Positions 23,724 through 37,579 of a DNA stretch of 64,000 nucleotides are shown in pieces. The notes under the pieces were generated by a model. The model did not search any database. It had not been told where the DNA came from and was given only the letters and a program-made list of their open reading frames with translations. A program made the position numbers and the translations under genes. The DNA comes from Marsupella aquatica. Its lineage: Eukaryota > Marchantiophyta. Every line of letters begins with the position of its first letter. The stretch's first letter is position 1. The stretch is from positions 2,542,001 through 2,606,000 of the forward strand of contig OZ316893.1 in the NCBI GenBank assembly GCA_973895155.1. The letters run 5' to 3'.

Positions 23724-26700
23724 GGACCTCCTGGTATAGTCAGAGCCATGTGTTGGGCATGAGTTGACTGATTCCACTGGATATTGTATGCACTTAAAAA
23801 AAATGTTGCACTAGCTTTGTCTAGCTTCCTCCCCCTTGCTTGTGAGATATATATTTGGGCAACTCTATCATCAATTTGATGTGCTTATTCAACAGGCTCC
23901 TGATGATGTTCATGGACTGATGGGTCCCACCGGCCCCTGCTATATGTTTTGACTACACACTTTTTCAACCCATTTATGGGACAAGCATGTATAGTGTGCT
24001 CAAGCTCGAGCAATCTATCATTGATCTCACACACTGGGCGCTATTATGCCTTAGCTGAGGCTTGCCCCCCTAGAGTACATTCATGTCCCATTTGTAGATT
24101 TAGTTACAACACTAGATGTGAACAGCTTTGATGAAAGCTTTTGCCACATTTTCTTTAGCTGTGGACTTTTAGTCCACCCCGCTAGGGAGTGATTCACAAA
24201 TAATCCCATTTCTCTCTCTTCCAAGTTGGTTTTCCAAGTTGCATTTGCCTCTTAAGTTTTTATTCATGTTTGGTGGTTGTCCTCTTTGGACCTCTTTTGC
24301 GTTCCCTTCATTGTGCTTGGTAAGTGTTGAAGTGTTGGACTTTGCAAAAAAGTGATTTTTAAGTATATAGGATTGTGTGGTGGAGATGTCCACAAAGTCC
24401 CAACTTTTTCACCTAGGTAGCTTGAATTTCTTACGTGTACTTTTCCTTTTCTGTTTGTGAGTGCAGCCAAGCAATTTGTTATGGCAAGGTGATTCAATCT
24501 TGTAGAATGCTTCCTTTTGGCCTTCATTGGAAACTTTACTTCTCCTTAATATCTCCCATAGTATTTTCTTTGCATTGGCCAACATATTCTTTATTTGCAT
24601 GGAGTTCTTTTTTTGCTCCAATGGATGTTTTTTGCCTTCCTTAAGGAAATAATTCTCTTTAATTGCAATCCATAGGCCCCATACATCTTTCCTCCCTTTG
24701 GGCCCTCACTCCTAGTATATTATACATACATGCTTGTGAGCCTCCCTTCAATCCCCTAGTACCCCTACCTTATTTTTTTTACTCACATTGAGATTAAATA
24801 ACTTTGTTTTTTTTTGTAAATACCATATTTTTGCTATTTTTCATGTGTCTTGAGTATGTTATAAAAAATGGTTTTGGGCATCTATATAGCTCGCAGCCAA
24901 ATCAAATCTCAGGCTAGGAAGTAGGAGTTACGCATGCCAATAGGTCGAGCCAAAAAATATTTACCCTTCATAGATTACAAATTTTAGTGCATTCAAAAGG
25001 ATTAAAGGATGGAGAGAACATAATGTAAGTGGTGATAACAGGGGTGTATCTTTATTTATGTTCTACTAATGAAGAAATTTGCCTATTTGGCTCATACAAA
25101 CCCAATCATCTATATATAAAGGCTATTAAAAGTTTATTGTATGAATCAAGATAAAAAAAACCTAGAGAAATTCTGGACTTAAAGAGTCTAGAGGCCCCTA
25201 TGACTTCTGCCATCAAAAGTACATCCTCACTTAGGGTCTCACTTAAGAGTACTGGCCATTGTGCTTGAATTGCCAAAAAATATGATTGTAAAAATGTGAT
25301 GGGAAAGCTAGAGGCACGCCCTCCGGCAGATCATATGATTTCCAAACTCAGACCACACTCTATATTCCCTCCACACCAAGAACCACAACATCCAGCTAGG
25401 GCTCTTAAACCACAATCACCAGAAACTCTCTTTAATTTTCTCTCACTCTTGAATTAACCACCATGATCCCTGCCAGAGGTGTTAGACGTCCAGTACCAGG
25501 TCCGCTCCTGGTCCCACTCTGGCTCACTCTAGAGAGCTTCTTCATCATTGTTGTCCCCACCATATTCCCCAATAAACCTGACCCAAAAATGGACCAACAC
25601 CATGAATCAGTTGCACACCTTGAATTTGTGTAAGTGACCCCCCAAGCTAAGACCTTTTGGCTTAGGATACGCATTTGGGCATTCCCTTGGGCATTGTATA
25701 CATTTTTATATATGCAATCATATAAGGACAAAACACATGTATGGACACAAGTACCAATTAAGAATGGACACGTGTACCACTAATGTAATGCCGCGTGTTG
25801 TTACCTATTGATCCCCCCTTCCATAGAAATAAAAATGAGAACATTTAAAAGGGTCTTGCAAAATTAGAAGGAGGTTCAAGAGTATATGTGGAGGTTACTT
25901 ACTTGTAAAATAATTATAAAAATGACAGCGGAAGGGATAAATCGACATCCCACATTGACATTACCTTGCATCCAATTGAAGTGGTTGTTTGCTTTACTCA
26001 AGAGGGCCAATGGGATTGAGGACTAGTAGTGGGTTGGATAGAAGGACTGTGTGGAAAGGGAAATAACAAGGGCTTGCAACCTATATAGTCCGTCCAACTT
26101 TTTGCTTGCCCCATGAGCCCATCTGCCTTCCCTTGTGCCTCATGTTGAGCAAAGACGACATTCACAACGACAAGCCCATAACCATCAAATGAATAAGTAG
26201 TCAACATAGAGAGATACATGGCTCACCTCAGCTGAGGTTACGTCCATGGGAACACACAAGAGCTTTATAACTCTCTAGGCTTGTCTTTGCAATACAAGCT
26301 CTCCCTATCTCTTAACTGGCTCTGTAGCAATGAGCCAGAGTTCCTCCTATCCAAGCAAACATTTGCTTAGGGATATAGTGTGCAACATGATGTCTGACTA
26401 ACTTAACCAAGTTTGCAACTAAGGTTAGCCTTAATTACAATAAGTTACAGCTATAACTGTAGACCTAAGACTAAATGTCTAACTTACACCTCACCCTTGC
26501 CCACTGCCTCCATCTTGTGGGCAAGGGGAGGAGAGAAGCTAGAGGGAGCTCAGGGAGACCAGGGAAAATGTTGCACGACCCGTAGCTGTTGTCGCCAGTC
26601 TTGCATACCCTCACACCTCCGTGCGACCTTGCCTTCCCAAACAACATCACTTTTGCAAGAATAAGGTTTAGGTTTAGGGTTTACACTTTTGCAAGCATCA

Positions 26701-27990
26701 CATGACTGCAATGGCAACCCAATTGAAACAACAATTGAGTTTCACAAACACCACACAACTGGAGTGATAACCCGACCATAAGCACAACATAGTTGCAATG
26801 ATTGTGCCATGCATGTCAAAAGTGCAGCTTGCCTCTACATCACTTATTTTCCTCAATGACTTCCTCTCCTGGGGTCCTCACTTCTTTTCTTCCGACCCAT
26901 CTCGTGCAAAGAAGTTATGGGTTTTTTTAATTTAATTGCGCGAAAGACTCAAAAAAGATTTGTTTAAGAAATATAGTGGTGTTTTAATCCAATTCTGAAA
27001 ATTATAAGAACTATAGTGGGTTTTTAATACCAAATGTGGGCATATTCCTAGAATATTCTATAAAGTTTTAGGGGTTTAAAAATACTAAAAATCTACTTTA
27101 TTTTCTTAAGTTTTAGGGTGTTTGTTACTTTAGGGTGATATGGGACCTCGCTTGGAGTGAGGCCCCCGAGGTTCCTCCATGACATCTTTTGTGAAAAGAC
27201 ATTAATTTTACATTAGTTTTGTGATGCAACAACATCTTTTGCAAACTACATCTTAATTTGTGCAACAACATCCTTTACACATTGACATGTTTTGCAACAA
27301 CATCTTGTATGCGATAAAATGGTCTGCAATGGTCTGCAAAACTCAAGCTCAACCTCTAGTTTTGCAAGGCATTATATTCCACAATGCCTTTGTAAACATT
27401 ACTTTACCACACAGGGAAAGATTTGACAATACAAAGCTCTCTGCTCAGCATTGAGTTTGAGCATTTGTGTTGAGGATGGGGTGTGGATTGTTAGGAAGGC
27501 TCGTGAGACTTTGAGTGTCACAACCATATCAGGTGCCCCTCACAGATATCAGTGTCTATATGACTGATTACAAATAGGATTGGAAGTGTCTCAACGAGGT
27601 TGCCGAGTGTAGATTGAGGCAGGGAACGGAGCATTCATTCACTGGCAGGAAAAGGGACATGACGGCTGGGACCATTCACAGGTACAGAGGGGCTGTGGAT
27701 TTGGTGGGTGTTCATTGGGACCGCAAGGGCAGTGGGTAAAGTGCTCACTGTCAAGAAAACGGTGGGATAAACTACAGCAGAACCACAGCAGAACAATGTT
27801 CAGATGATAATGCCCAACCCGCAGCCAAACAGATCTTTCTGAAAATCTGTCGTCTATGTCTCGGGGCATGAAAGTCAAGTTCTTGATTGCTTAGCAAGCA
27901 TAGACACACAGAAAGAAAAAGCCCCGAGAAACTCAAGACAGAGTGTTGTGGAGAGAGAAAATTCCTAATTTCCGAGGAGGATCATGAAGC
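23724..27990. other. Spacer, no recognisable gene
   Basis: AT-rich DNA with only short ORFs. At 24,694 the sequence CCCTTTGGGCCCTCACT matches the end of the hAT-like MITE at 13,113, but no partner end was found. At 27,215-27,310 a GCAACAACATCTT motif repeats several times. A GC-richer block at 26,470-26,660 might be a retrotransposon relic, unproven. Confidence 0.5.
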
Positions 27991-27997
27991 TTAATCA

Positions 27998-30523
27998 ATG
28001 AAGATGCAGAAGCGGAGCAATCCTACTCAGCAGCAACTGGGCGCTAAGCGTCTTCGGCAGCAACAGCTGCAGCGCGGAGGATTATCCCCGGACAACAGTA
28101 GTGGTGTTAAAACGCAACAGCGTTTCTGGCCGTGCCCGATTTGCAATCGCTCCTTTGCCCTCTTTCGTCTAGAAGAGCACGTCAATCAGTGTCTTGACAC
28201 CTCTCCCTGTCCACAAATCTCTCCTTCTTCTCCTCTCACCACTACACGAGATGGCTCGTATGAGCCTATTGATGTTGAATTGTATCCACCTTGCTTGGAA
28301 GGGAGTGTTGATGGGAGAAGAGTTTCCTGTTCTGTCAGCTCGGTGAAGACATCTTCTTTGCCAAAATCGAGGGGTTTATCCGTGGAGGGTAATCTGAAGC
28401 AACAGCCATCCACTGAAAATGAAAATTTGGAGGATGGAGGACGAGGATGGGTATTTCCTGTGGAGGAGGAGGACAGGATGAAAGCTCAACTAAGATGCAA
28501 GTTAGAGTACTCAGGTAGCAATGCTCACAGGGATTGCGACAGTACAGGCCCCTCGGCAGAGAGTCCTGGGACAGAGGAGGATGGTGGTAATCTTGACGAG
28601 GACGGGATGACTGAAGATGGAAGGGACGGGATGGTTGAAGATGGAAAGGACGGAAACGGCTTAGCAATGGACAGGCCTCCACCTGGTTTTAGATTGTTTC
28701 AACGACAGGTGCAAAGTCAAGCTCGGTTGTCGATGTTCCGCAACTTTTCTTCATCTGCTTTGCAAAGGAAACCTTCTGTCACTCTTCTCCAGCCCGGGTA
28801 CGGTGATGCTACTGTTTCACCAAATTAGATGGCTAATCTTGTACGAATTGAAAGCTCGAACCAAATGTCGTCGTCTACCCTACGTTTATTATAATTATGT
28901 TTGATTTGATTCCGAATTTCACATACTTGCTCTGCTGATTATTGGAGGAAAATTTGCTGTTCATTGTATGCAGCATGGTCCTGTTCCGGAGTTGGCTTGA
29001 TTTGGACACGCAACAGAAATTCGTACAAGGCAGCCAGAGTGTCTCACACTTATTTCGCCGACCTACCACATCTGGTGGGGGCAAGTACCATATTTATTCC
29101 GTATGACTGTCTCTCCCTTACTGGAGCTTTTTGCAATTGTTTTGATGCTGCCTGTCTAAAGTTTTGTTCCGCTTAAGGTTGTGCTCCTTCTGCACTTTCA
29201 AGATCTGACTTGGCTGACCATCACTTAAGAGCCCAAATTGCCTCTTAATTCCTATGTGATTGTTGCGCCTCGTTTAATCCGAAGAAAGAGCACCTACGGC
29301 TTGACGTGAGAATTTGCCTGTTGTCACTCATTCTTCATCTATTTCATTTTACAGATGTGCTGGGGTTCCAAGTGGGATGCAAAGGCTCATCGATATGTTG
29401 CTACAGGTCCAGAGCATCGTATTCCGCCCTGGATGTTTGAGTTGTCTCAGAAACTTGCTCAAGATGCACACCAATACACTTCGGTGTATCCAGTGGACTC
29501 CACTTATGCACCTGATGTTGGGTTGGTGAACTTCTATCCGGTATGAGGAGTGTCTTCCCCATGTATTTGAACTCTGACACTTCCCGACTATGAGGGAAAA
29601 CTAGCGTATAATGGCTATGCATACTTGGCTTCAGGTAAAAGCAGACGAGCTGGGAGTGATAGGACTTGGTGGTCACCAAGATCTTGATGATAGTGGCTTA
29701 ATGCCTGTGGTGAGAATTTCAACCGAGTACTCAGCAGTGCGCAAAAAGCTTCCATACATAGTTGTATGCTAATTCTTCGTTTTTGTACACTAAAGTGTTG
29801 AAAGTGAAAAGAAGTTAACTAGGCATAGAATCTTACCGTCGAACATGTTGAAGAAATATTGATTGTCATAATTGATATCATAGTCAGATTTCGAATTATG
29901 AATTATGAAATTATGATTGTCAAAAGTAACTGTCTTAGATTTCTGGTGGTTGTGGAAGCAGGTCAGTGTTAGTATAGGGGACAGCATGACTTTCTTTTAT
30001 CGCCGATTTCCACCGTTCAGTCGACGCAAGTCAGGAGTCTCGATTTCTGTTGATGAAGAAGCTGTTAAATTTTGCGAAGACGGTGATGCTGCGCATAACA
30101 GGTGAGAATCTCTCTTCTGGATGTTGATAATAGGAACCTTGAGTTTCCAATCAAACTACCTCCTTTCACTCCTTCTAGCATACTGAGCTTCTAGCCTGTT
30201 TCCTTCCAAGAGGCAATGTTAACAGAGACTACCTGTTCAAGATTTGGTTCACTAAAGTGACCCATTCGCTAACTGCATGACAGTGAAAAATCTGTTTGTA
30301 ACCCATTGGAATGTTTTTTCAATCAAGTTCCTCGGTGTCATGTGATGGCAGGGAGTACCAAATATTGCTCGAGAGTGGGGATGTGTTAGTGTTTGGGGGC
30401 AAATCCCGGCATGTCTACCATGGCACACGAAATGTACAACCAGGGACTCGGCCACCTGGCTTACACATGGTGCCCGGCCGGCTCAACTTTACATTTCGAC
30501 AGACAATTGCTAAAATTATCTGA
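27998..30523 (+). CDS. UBZ4-like zinc finger fused to AlkB-type Fe(II)/2-oxoglutarate dioxygenase
   Basis: The AlkB fold oxidatively removes alkyl groups from nucleic-acid bases. Proposed exons: 27998-28797, 28974-~29080, a microexon at ~29289-29305, 29355-29540, 29635-29709, 29962-30101 and 30352-30523, giving about 498 residues. The N-terminal part holds CPICNRSF...HVNQCL (~residues 44-66), the C-x2-C...H-x3-C pattern of Rad18-type (UBZ4) ubiquitin-binding fingers, then an acidic low-complexity linker. The dioxygenase part begins PGMVLFRSWL and has MCWGSKWD, iron ligands HQD and YHG, and RLNFTFR for 2-oxoglutarate. Exons 4-7 and their phases fit cleanly. The exon 2/3 join is uncertain: the best fit needs a GC donor (GGGG|GCAAGT) or an upstream GT, and a ~17-nt exon encoding HLRLD. 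It resembles the plant ALKBH1-like group. Confidence 0.85.
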
Positions 30524-33500
30524 GCTTCAGTGCTGGGTAGTCAATCTTTTCTGTTTACATTCTAAACTTACCAAATAGGGTTGACAGAGTGAAAGGTTTG
30601 GAGCCTTCTCAAACCTCAATCCTCATTGCTCATTCAGTGGGCTAGAAACCTCTGGACTTACTTGGCAAGGAGCAGCTCACTGTCCCGTTGCAGCACAGAT
30701 AAACTGGGGCATGAATTCACGTGGGGCCGGTCCCCATACTCCACTGTATTTCGAATCAGAATGCAATTCGATACTTGATACAGAGTACTCACCAATGCAA
30801 TTATCATGTGCAAACGCTTTTCTTGCCAGGAGAACTGGTTGAGTTCAAATTAGCATTTTGAAACGGAAAACTTTCCATTGAATTGAAGCAATATCAGTGT
30901 GGCCGTCAGAGGGGGAAGTTGAGCACTCGGGAGGTTTTGGTAGGCAATTTATAGTTCAAAGGGTTTCAAGGTCTTATCAATGACAAGATCAAAAATTTCT
31001 CGCGTGACCCATTAGGGCGTGTCAAAGTTCTCTCTTAACAGTTTGGTTTTGGCTTAATTTTATTGACGTATTACCCTTATTGGGTACATCTTTTGGTAAC
31101 CCATAACAATTGTGTCCTGATTGTAAGTGTGTTTTATGTCCTGATCCGTAACTCAAGTACAATTGTGCTTTGACATGCCCTATTGCCTTAGGGAACATGC
31201 CTACAAAGATCAATTCTTAGACCCACTGGTTCTTAGGCCAAGGAAGCCCTTGATCACCACCTGAATTTAATTACTGTGTGAGATCATTAATGTAATTGTG
31301 CCATCACTCCTTTGTGTCCCAACTTCCAAATCTGAATCCCCCATGGACCACAAAGTTGGTCTTCCAAACCCCCATGGACCTAATTTTCTAAAATTTGAGT
31401 GTAATTGGAATAACTTTTGTTGCTATAATCAAATATTTGTTAGTTTAAGGGATATGCTAGAGGAGTAGGTAAGCTACACTTCCATTAAAGTTACAATGAA
31501 ATTTTGGCCATATTGGTTGACCTCTTCATCATCACATGCAGAGGGGTAAATTACATTAGATTAATTTTCATTATATTAGTATGGAATATTTGGGCTTGTG
31601 GTTTTAATGCGTACTGGCTCTCTAGTTGCCCAAATATTTCATACGCCCAAATACTATAAGCAATGTGGGCCCAACTTTAATCAAAATGTGGTCCATTGGA
31701 GCACTTTGTCCAACATGGTGGTCCATCCTGGCTTTAATTTCTCCAACTTCCCCGACTCCCCTTGGTAATTTGGATTGTTTTAAAACCAAGTATTACTTAA
31801 TATGTTTATTAGGTTTTACAAAATATTACTAATAAAGCGCATTGCAACCATGTATTACTTAGTCTGTATGAGATTTTACACAAATATTACTGATAAAGCC
31901 CATTGTAAGGTTGCTTTCAATCTAGACCAGAACTCTAAATAAGGACATAACTAACTAATCACATAGTTCTTTCTTAGTATGTTTATTAGGTTTTACAAAA
32001 ACATTACTAGTAAAGGGCATTGCAAAGTTGCTTTCACTCTAGACCATAAATCTAAATAAGGGCAAAATTGACTGTGACTCTCAACAAGGACAAAACTGAC
32101 CATGACTCTAAATACGGACAAAATTGACCATGAGGGTGGACAAAAAGCAGGGATGGAGGCAAGAGATGAACAGTAAATAACATATAACTCATTTTGGGGG
32201 TTTTTTCGTTGTTGGTGTTTTCATCTCTAGTTATGTTCAAGAACGGGCAACCAGGCCAGAACTGTCCAATTCCTTTTCAAGTCTTGAAAGACTGTAATGC
32301 GCTTTTCACCATCATTTATTAAAGACCCTAGATCATCACTATCCTACAATTCCTCCCTTGAAAAGACAGAAATGCAATGGTAGTTTACTTGGGTTTCTTT
32401 TCCCACAATGCAGACATGCACTAGTGTTCTCTTTGGGTTTGAGTCATAAGCTTGGATGGGATCCATCCCAACCTTTTGACTTGGATGGGATCCCAAAATG
32501 CTCTTTGTCTCTAGTCAAGTTTATATTCTACATCCATATCATCCTAGTTAAATGCATGTATGTAAGGATCTCATGCAAGCTCAGAAATCCTTTGGCAGCC
32601 AAATATTTAAAATGGAGATATCCAAGCTTTAGGAATTTCGCTTGTCAAAGTTTAATAGTAACTGCAGGGGTCATCATCTTCATTTACTGTTGACTATTTT
32701 GCCGTGTCCCCAAGCAAAAATACAGTTGTTTGTCTTTAAGTGCACATTTCTGGGAAGAAGCATCCAGCACACTTGATGTCATTTTGCATTAATTCATAAG
32801 TGCAAAAATGTGAAATTATGTCAATAAGAATGTATGATCTCTCTGTGGGCCCCTCTGTCATCGTTGAACATTTTCTTGACTTACACCCTAAATCATTTCC
32901 ACCTGATAAGTCCAATTTCCTCTCTATGAAAAATCATATGCACTAATTTTACATTCTGCATTTACTAATAAGCACTTACAGAGTGTATGCACTAATGCAT
33001 TTCCACTTTAGTGTTTTTTAGCCGTTTTGCACACCAAAAGTGCAAATTGGTTTTAAAAAAGGGAGGAACGGAATGCCTTAAAATTAGCCAGGGTTGCACT
33101 TTTATTGTGCACTTATAGAGATATGACTGTACTACAACACTCTTCTTAGAACACTACAGTAGGCATGTAACTATGTTGAGTAGTGTGTGACCCACCCCTT
33201 GGTCATAGGCTTGATCTGGACTGTTCTCAAAAAATGCAGAACACAGAAACCACTACTGAAGAAACTTATGAAGGTGAATGCTTTACTCATGATTGTAATA
33301 ATAGCTCACACTCCAAACATAGGCTATTGTCTCTCTACCTTCTGTCCACACTCCAGACGACAGTAGACTTCTCTGGACGTGCAGTCCTCACTCCACACGC
33401 AAAATCATGGCAAAAGTGCTGTACTACTGTATAGTAATTGTGTGAAACAAATGTGCTCTTTCCCAAGTCTGACTGACCTTTTGCTTGCTGAACTTTCTTA

Positions 33501-34100
33501 CAAGACAGTTTCAGTGCCATCGAATCGCAAGCAGTCCCAGCAGCAGCTTCGGAATATTCTTACATAGCCTCCAGTTCCAATGGAGGGCTGCAGAGAGGAA
33601 GGAGCTCCGTGCTTCCCAATTCCTTTTGCTGTTCGAGGACAATGTGACCAGAAGTCGTAATGCTCTGCAATGAATTATCGTACTGCGCACAGGAATAGAG
33701 GTGATTGATTCAACGAGTGTGTGTGTGTGGGCAGAATCGAAGTTAACGGATCGCTGGTAACGAAAGTATGCCTCACAAGAGTTGTGGGCTTGGGGCAAAC
33801 GTTGAGAGGAACGTCGAGAGAAATCCTTGTTTCGCTGGGCCCATTTAGCCGGCAGCATCGTGTCGGTGATGTGAATCATGTTGGCGAGGCTCGATTGGCG
33901 TTTTGTGGGTCAGATCCTTGGGACATGAGACGAGATCGGAGTCTTCCTGCTTCTGCTGCTGCAGCTGCCGAACTTCTGATCGACCGGCTGATGTGCCACA
34001 CCAGCAGAGTCTCTCCGAAATCGGCCAGTGTCCAGTTGTGGAGTTCCTGCTGGGATCTGCGGTCCTATCTGAGGTTTTGGGCGTCATCTTCCCTGTGGGT
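30524..34100. other. Spacer between AlkB-like and kinase genes
   Basis: No gene recognised. AT-rich, with a ~60-80 bp repeat in three diverged copies near 31,789, 31,850 and 31,970 (core TTTTACA...ATTACT...TAAAG), and three tandem 28-bp units at 32,051-32,134 (core GGACAAAATTGACCATGA). A short GT run lies at 33,718-33,731. The GC-richer 33,500-34,100 is open in several frames but shows no motif. Confidence 0.5.
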
Positions 34101-34121
34101 TTAGCAGGGGATGACCAGGGA

Positions 34122-34385
34122 GGCGGAGAGAGACAGAGGAAGTCAATTGAGGCCCAGAATTGGGTGATATTGTGCTTGACGGATCTGTGGTGGTGTTGGA
34201 GGGTTCGAAGGAGCATCTCCTAGGTGAGATCGCCCGGAGAGGGACAGAGGGAGAAGGAGAGAGACAGGGAGAACAGAATTGAGGCCCGATATTGGGTAAT
34301 TTTGGTGGTATTGATATCCTCGTCGGATCTGTGGTTGGCTAAGGGTTTGGTGCAGTATCTCCCAAGGGTTTACGTGGTTTAGAGG
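34122..34385 (+). repeat. Tandem ~132-bp duplication in the kinase leader
   Basis: Two diverged copies start at about 34125 and 34257, both opening GGAGAGAGAC and containing AATTGAGGCCC and CGGATCTGTGGT. They lie just upstream of the STK16-like start codon, so they are probably 5'-UTR or proximal promoter. Confidence 0.65.
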
Positions 34386-34435
34386 GAAGAGGAGAGCGAA
34401 AGAGCAAGGAGGTGAATAGGAGTGTTGGGGAAAGT

Positions 34436-37400
34436 ATGGGGTGTACATGGTCAGGGCTGCACGCGTTGTACGACGTAGTGAGCATCGGTGGAGAAGTATG
34501 GGTCAATGAGCGCAGATTCAAAGTGGTGAGACAGTTGGGAGAGGGAGGGTTCGCGTTCGTGTTCCTGGTGAGAGAGCTCAGCGGGGAGCATGCACATCGA
34601 GGTCCTAAGATTCCAATTCATGTCGCTGGTATGTGCTGTCCTTATTACTTGAAAGTACTCTAGTCCCAATTTTGTAGACGCGCGATGTTCTTCCAATCTC
34701 TCGGCTTGCAATTTTCGTGATCTCTAGCGGACAGATCACTTCTCTGGGGCTGTTTGGGGTTTTCTCTGTAACTTCCCTTCTATTTGGCTAACTCAATCAG
34801 AGGAAAGAAGAGAATGAACGATCGAAGGAACAAACGAATGAATTAGATCGGACCAAGAGTGTGCAAAGAGTGTGTTGCATAGCTAATCACAACAGGAAGG
34901 ATCTGATCGGAAGGAAAACAAATCGGACTCCCTCATCTCCACCGTCTTTATTTGGGGCATGTGGATGCACGTCGTTTCTTTTCGAGATCAACACAAGGTT
35001 GCGGATTTTTTTGGACTTCGGAGTGTGTAAGAAGCGACGAATCCAATTTTTAGATAGACGACGGTACAGGATTATTGGGTTTTTTATGAGGTTGGGCGAG
35101 AGGTTCTGTTCTGAGAGAATTCCTCACATTTAACATTGTGGAACTCTTTGCCTTCGACTACGGTCTTATATTCTTGCATTATAATAGCTCTTCGGAATGG
35201 GTCGAACTACGGATACAGCCTTTTCGTATAAGTGCATCGAAGCAAGACAAGGGCCGTGTAAGTGCTCGAAGCAAGACAAGGGCACATTGTGTGAGGTGTA
35301 AGATGTAATGGACAGACTAGGTTATTGAACCAACAACCTTCCAGAACATTCAATTTAAGCCATTGAACGGAGATTACTTACAGGCACGATAGACTTTGAC
35401 AGGTTCTAATTGAGACGTAAAGGTCACGAGGGGCTTGTGTCCGTCCCCTTAGTGTGCTCTTCTGAGGTTCTTTTCAACTTGGTGGGTGCAGCGGATGGCT
35501 TGTATGCCCTGAAGAAGGTTCTCGTGCAGACAGATGAGCAATTGGAGCTGGTGAAACAGGAAATATCCATTTCATCCTCCTTTAATCACCCGAATTTGAT
35601 CCCTCTTTTAGAGCACTCGATCATCGCTGTGAAGGTAATCTTCGTGTTTCCATTATGGAATATGTGCCAGTATCTTTGTACTTCATCTACGGCATAACTT
35701 CCTCAGTCATAGAAGGCGTCAATGATCGTTGATATTTGTTCCTCTCTTTGAACACTACTATTTGCCTTACACGGGTGATCATGCCATATTTGTGAGTGTT
35801 CCTAGGGTACTGGCTATACTGCTTACCAAGCAGCCTTATGAAAGTTTGTCTCTCTCTGATCCCCTTTGAATCTTGTGCACGGTGGGTGTATGTGGGTGAA
35901 GGGTTCTCAGGAGGGCTTATGGAATCAAGAAGCTTACTTGTTATTCCCAGTCCACTTGGATGGAACACTGCTGGATAATCTCAACAGCATGCAAGCCGAG
36001 AAGCAATATTTTCCCACCATCACAGTTCTTCATATCTTTAGACAGGTATTTTTCACAACCAGCTCCTTCTATGTCCTTGAAGATTTCTAAGTAGGAACTT
36101 CTTCAGGCTACGTGTACATCGGAGCTTTCACGCACGAAAGGAACAGTTTGTATTATCTCACAATATTTTAGTGAGCTGTGGGATCTCTTCAGTAGCTTTT
36201 TGTAACATAAAGCGACATATGACACGGCTCAGTATGCCCTTCTGATGTCCATGAAATGGCCAGATCGCTGCAGGGCTGAAGCACATGCACTCAGCTGACA
36301 CTCCCTATGCTCACAATGATGTGAAACCTGGAAATGTGCTATTGACAAAGAGGAAAGATCGTCCTCCTGAAGCTGTAATCATGGATTTCGGCAGCGCTAC
36401 CCCTTCCCGCCGCCCAATAAAGTCGCGCTCCGAAGCCCTTGCTTTGCAGGTGAGAAACCAGTTGAGATTGTTTTTTAACTTTAGAACGCACCAAACTTTA
36501 ACGGAAAAACAGACAGCGAGGTTCTTGGGTCCGCACAAAGGGCAAGGAACAGAAAGTAGAAGGTGCTTAAGTAAGCCCGAAGACTAACAACACCTGAGGC
36601 TCGAGAGACTGCGAATTCAGATTAGGAATTCAAGTTCTACCTCTTGATTTATGGTTCCTATAAATATTCGCTGAGCATCTTGGTCCTCAAAGGCAAAGAA
36701 GTCTTGCACAGAGACTGGGATGGTACTAAGATTGGGGAGAAGGTGCCCCTTGTACACTTTGATGAGTGTGTACGTGTACAGGGAATAGTTCCCATCATCT
36801 GTATCAAATCTATGGAGCGAGAAAGCGAGACATCAACTGAAGAACATTCGGTCTTATAATGTCACCTTGTTTTGTCAAGTGAAGGACTCATACAAGATCA
36901 GTAGCACTCTCGTGTGTTATTGCACCTTTTAAGAGTGGAAATGTGCATTGTCATTCTCTTCCTGACTTTACCTGTGTTTTACACAGGAATGGGCTGCACA
37001 ACACTGCTCAGCCCCGTATCGGGCTCCAGAGCTTTGGGATTGCCCAAGCCAGATAGTCATTGATGAGCGGACTGACGTTTGGTCTCTTGGATGCACTCTG
37101 TTCGCAACCATGTATGAATTTTCGAATTCCACTGTCCCGCAATGTTAATATGTATCAACTTGGATTGATTTGCAATTATACTTCTTTAAAAATATTCTGG
37201 GTGGCAATCTTGCTGAAGTCGTCCATTATTGACTCGCAACTACTTATCTCTGACTGTAGATGTAAACTCCAAAAATTTATACTAAAGCGAAATTGTTGTG
37301 TGAACCACTCTGTAATGTTCCAGGTATAGGGTGTCCCCATTTGAGTACTCACTGGGAGACTCAGGAGGGAGCTTGCAGTTGGCAGCTATGAGTGGCCAAA

Positions 37401-37579
37401 TCAAGTGGCCGGTGGGGCCAAATCCCCCATATCCAGACTCCTTGAAGCAGTTCGTAACATGGATGTTGCAACCACAACCGACCTTGAGGCCCACGATTGA
37501 CGATGTCTGTCTTCACATAGACAAACTGTTAGCCAAGTTTCCTGGAAATGAGGGCCTCTGGTCCCTGCAAAATCCTTGA
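34436..37579 (+). CDS. STK16: STK16-like (NAK family) serine/threonine kinase
   Basis: Six exons give about 348 residues: 34436-34628, 35492-35634, 35902-36045, 36264-36449, 36987-37111 and 37324-37579, all with GT/AG borders and matching phases. I chose the ATG at 34436 rather than the in-frame ATG at 34412 because it yields MGC, the N-myristoylation and palmitoylation start of STK16/MPSK1 proteins, which act on Golgi and trafficking membranes. Kinase landmarks: the Gly loop GEGGFAFV, Lys in YALKKV, HND in place of HRD in the catalytic loop (YAHNDVKPGN), DFG in MDFGSA, and APE as YRAPELWD. Asp and Asn of the catalytic loop are kept, so activity is expected; the HND form is usual in this family. 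Length and sequence follow plant STK16 homologues closely. Confidence 0.93.

Noticed and set aside
26413-26664. Possible LTR-retrotransposon relic
   Set aside because: GC-rich block with no RT, integrase, protease or LTR pair visible; similarity was only an impression.
33845-34216. Minus-strand ORF of 123 codons (and partners at 33,511-33,879) upstream of the kinase
   Set aside because: GC-rich leader region open in several frames on both strands; Gln/Ser-rich with no motif or splice support.
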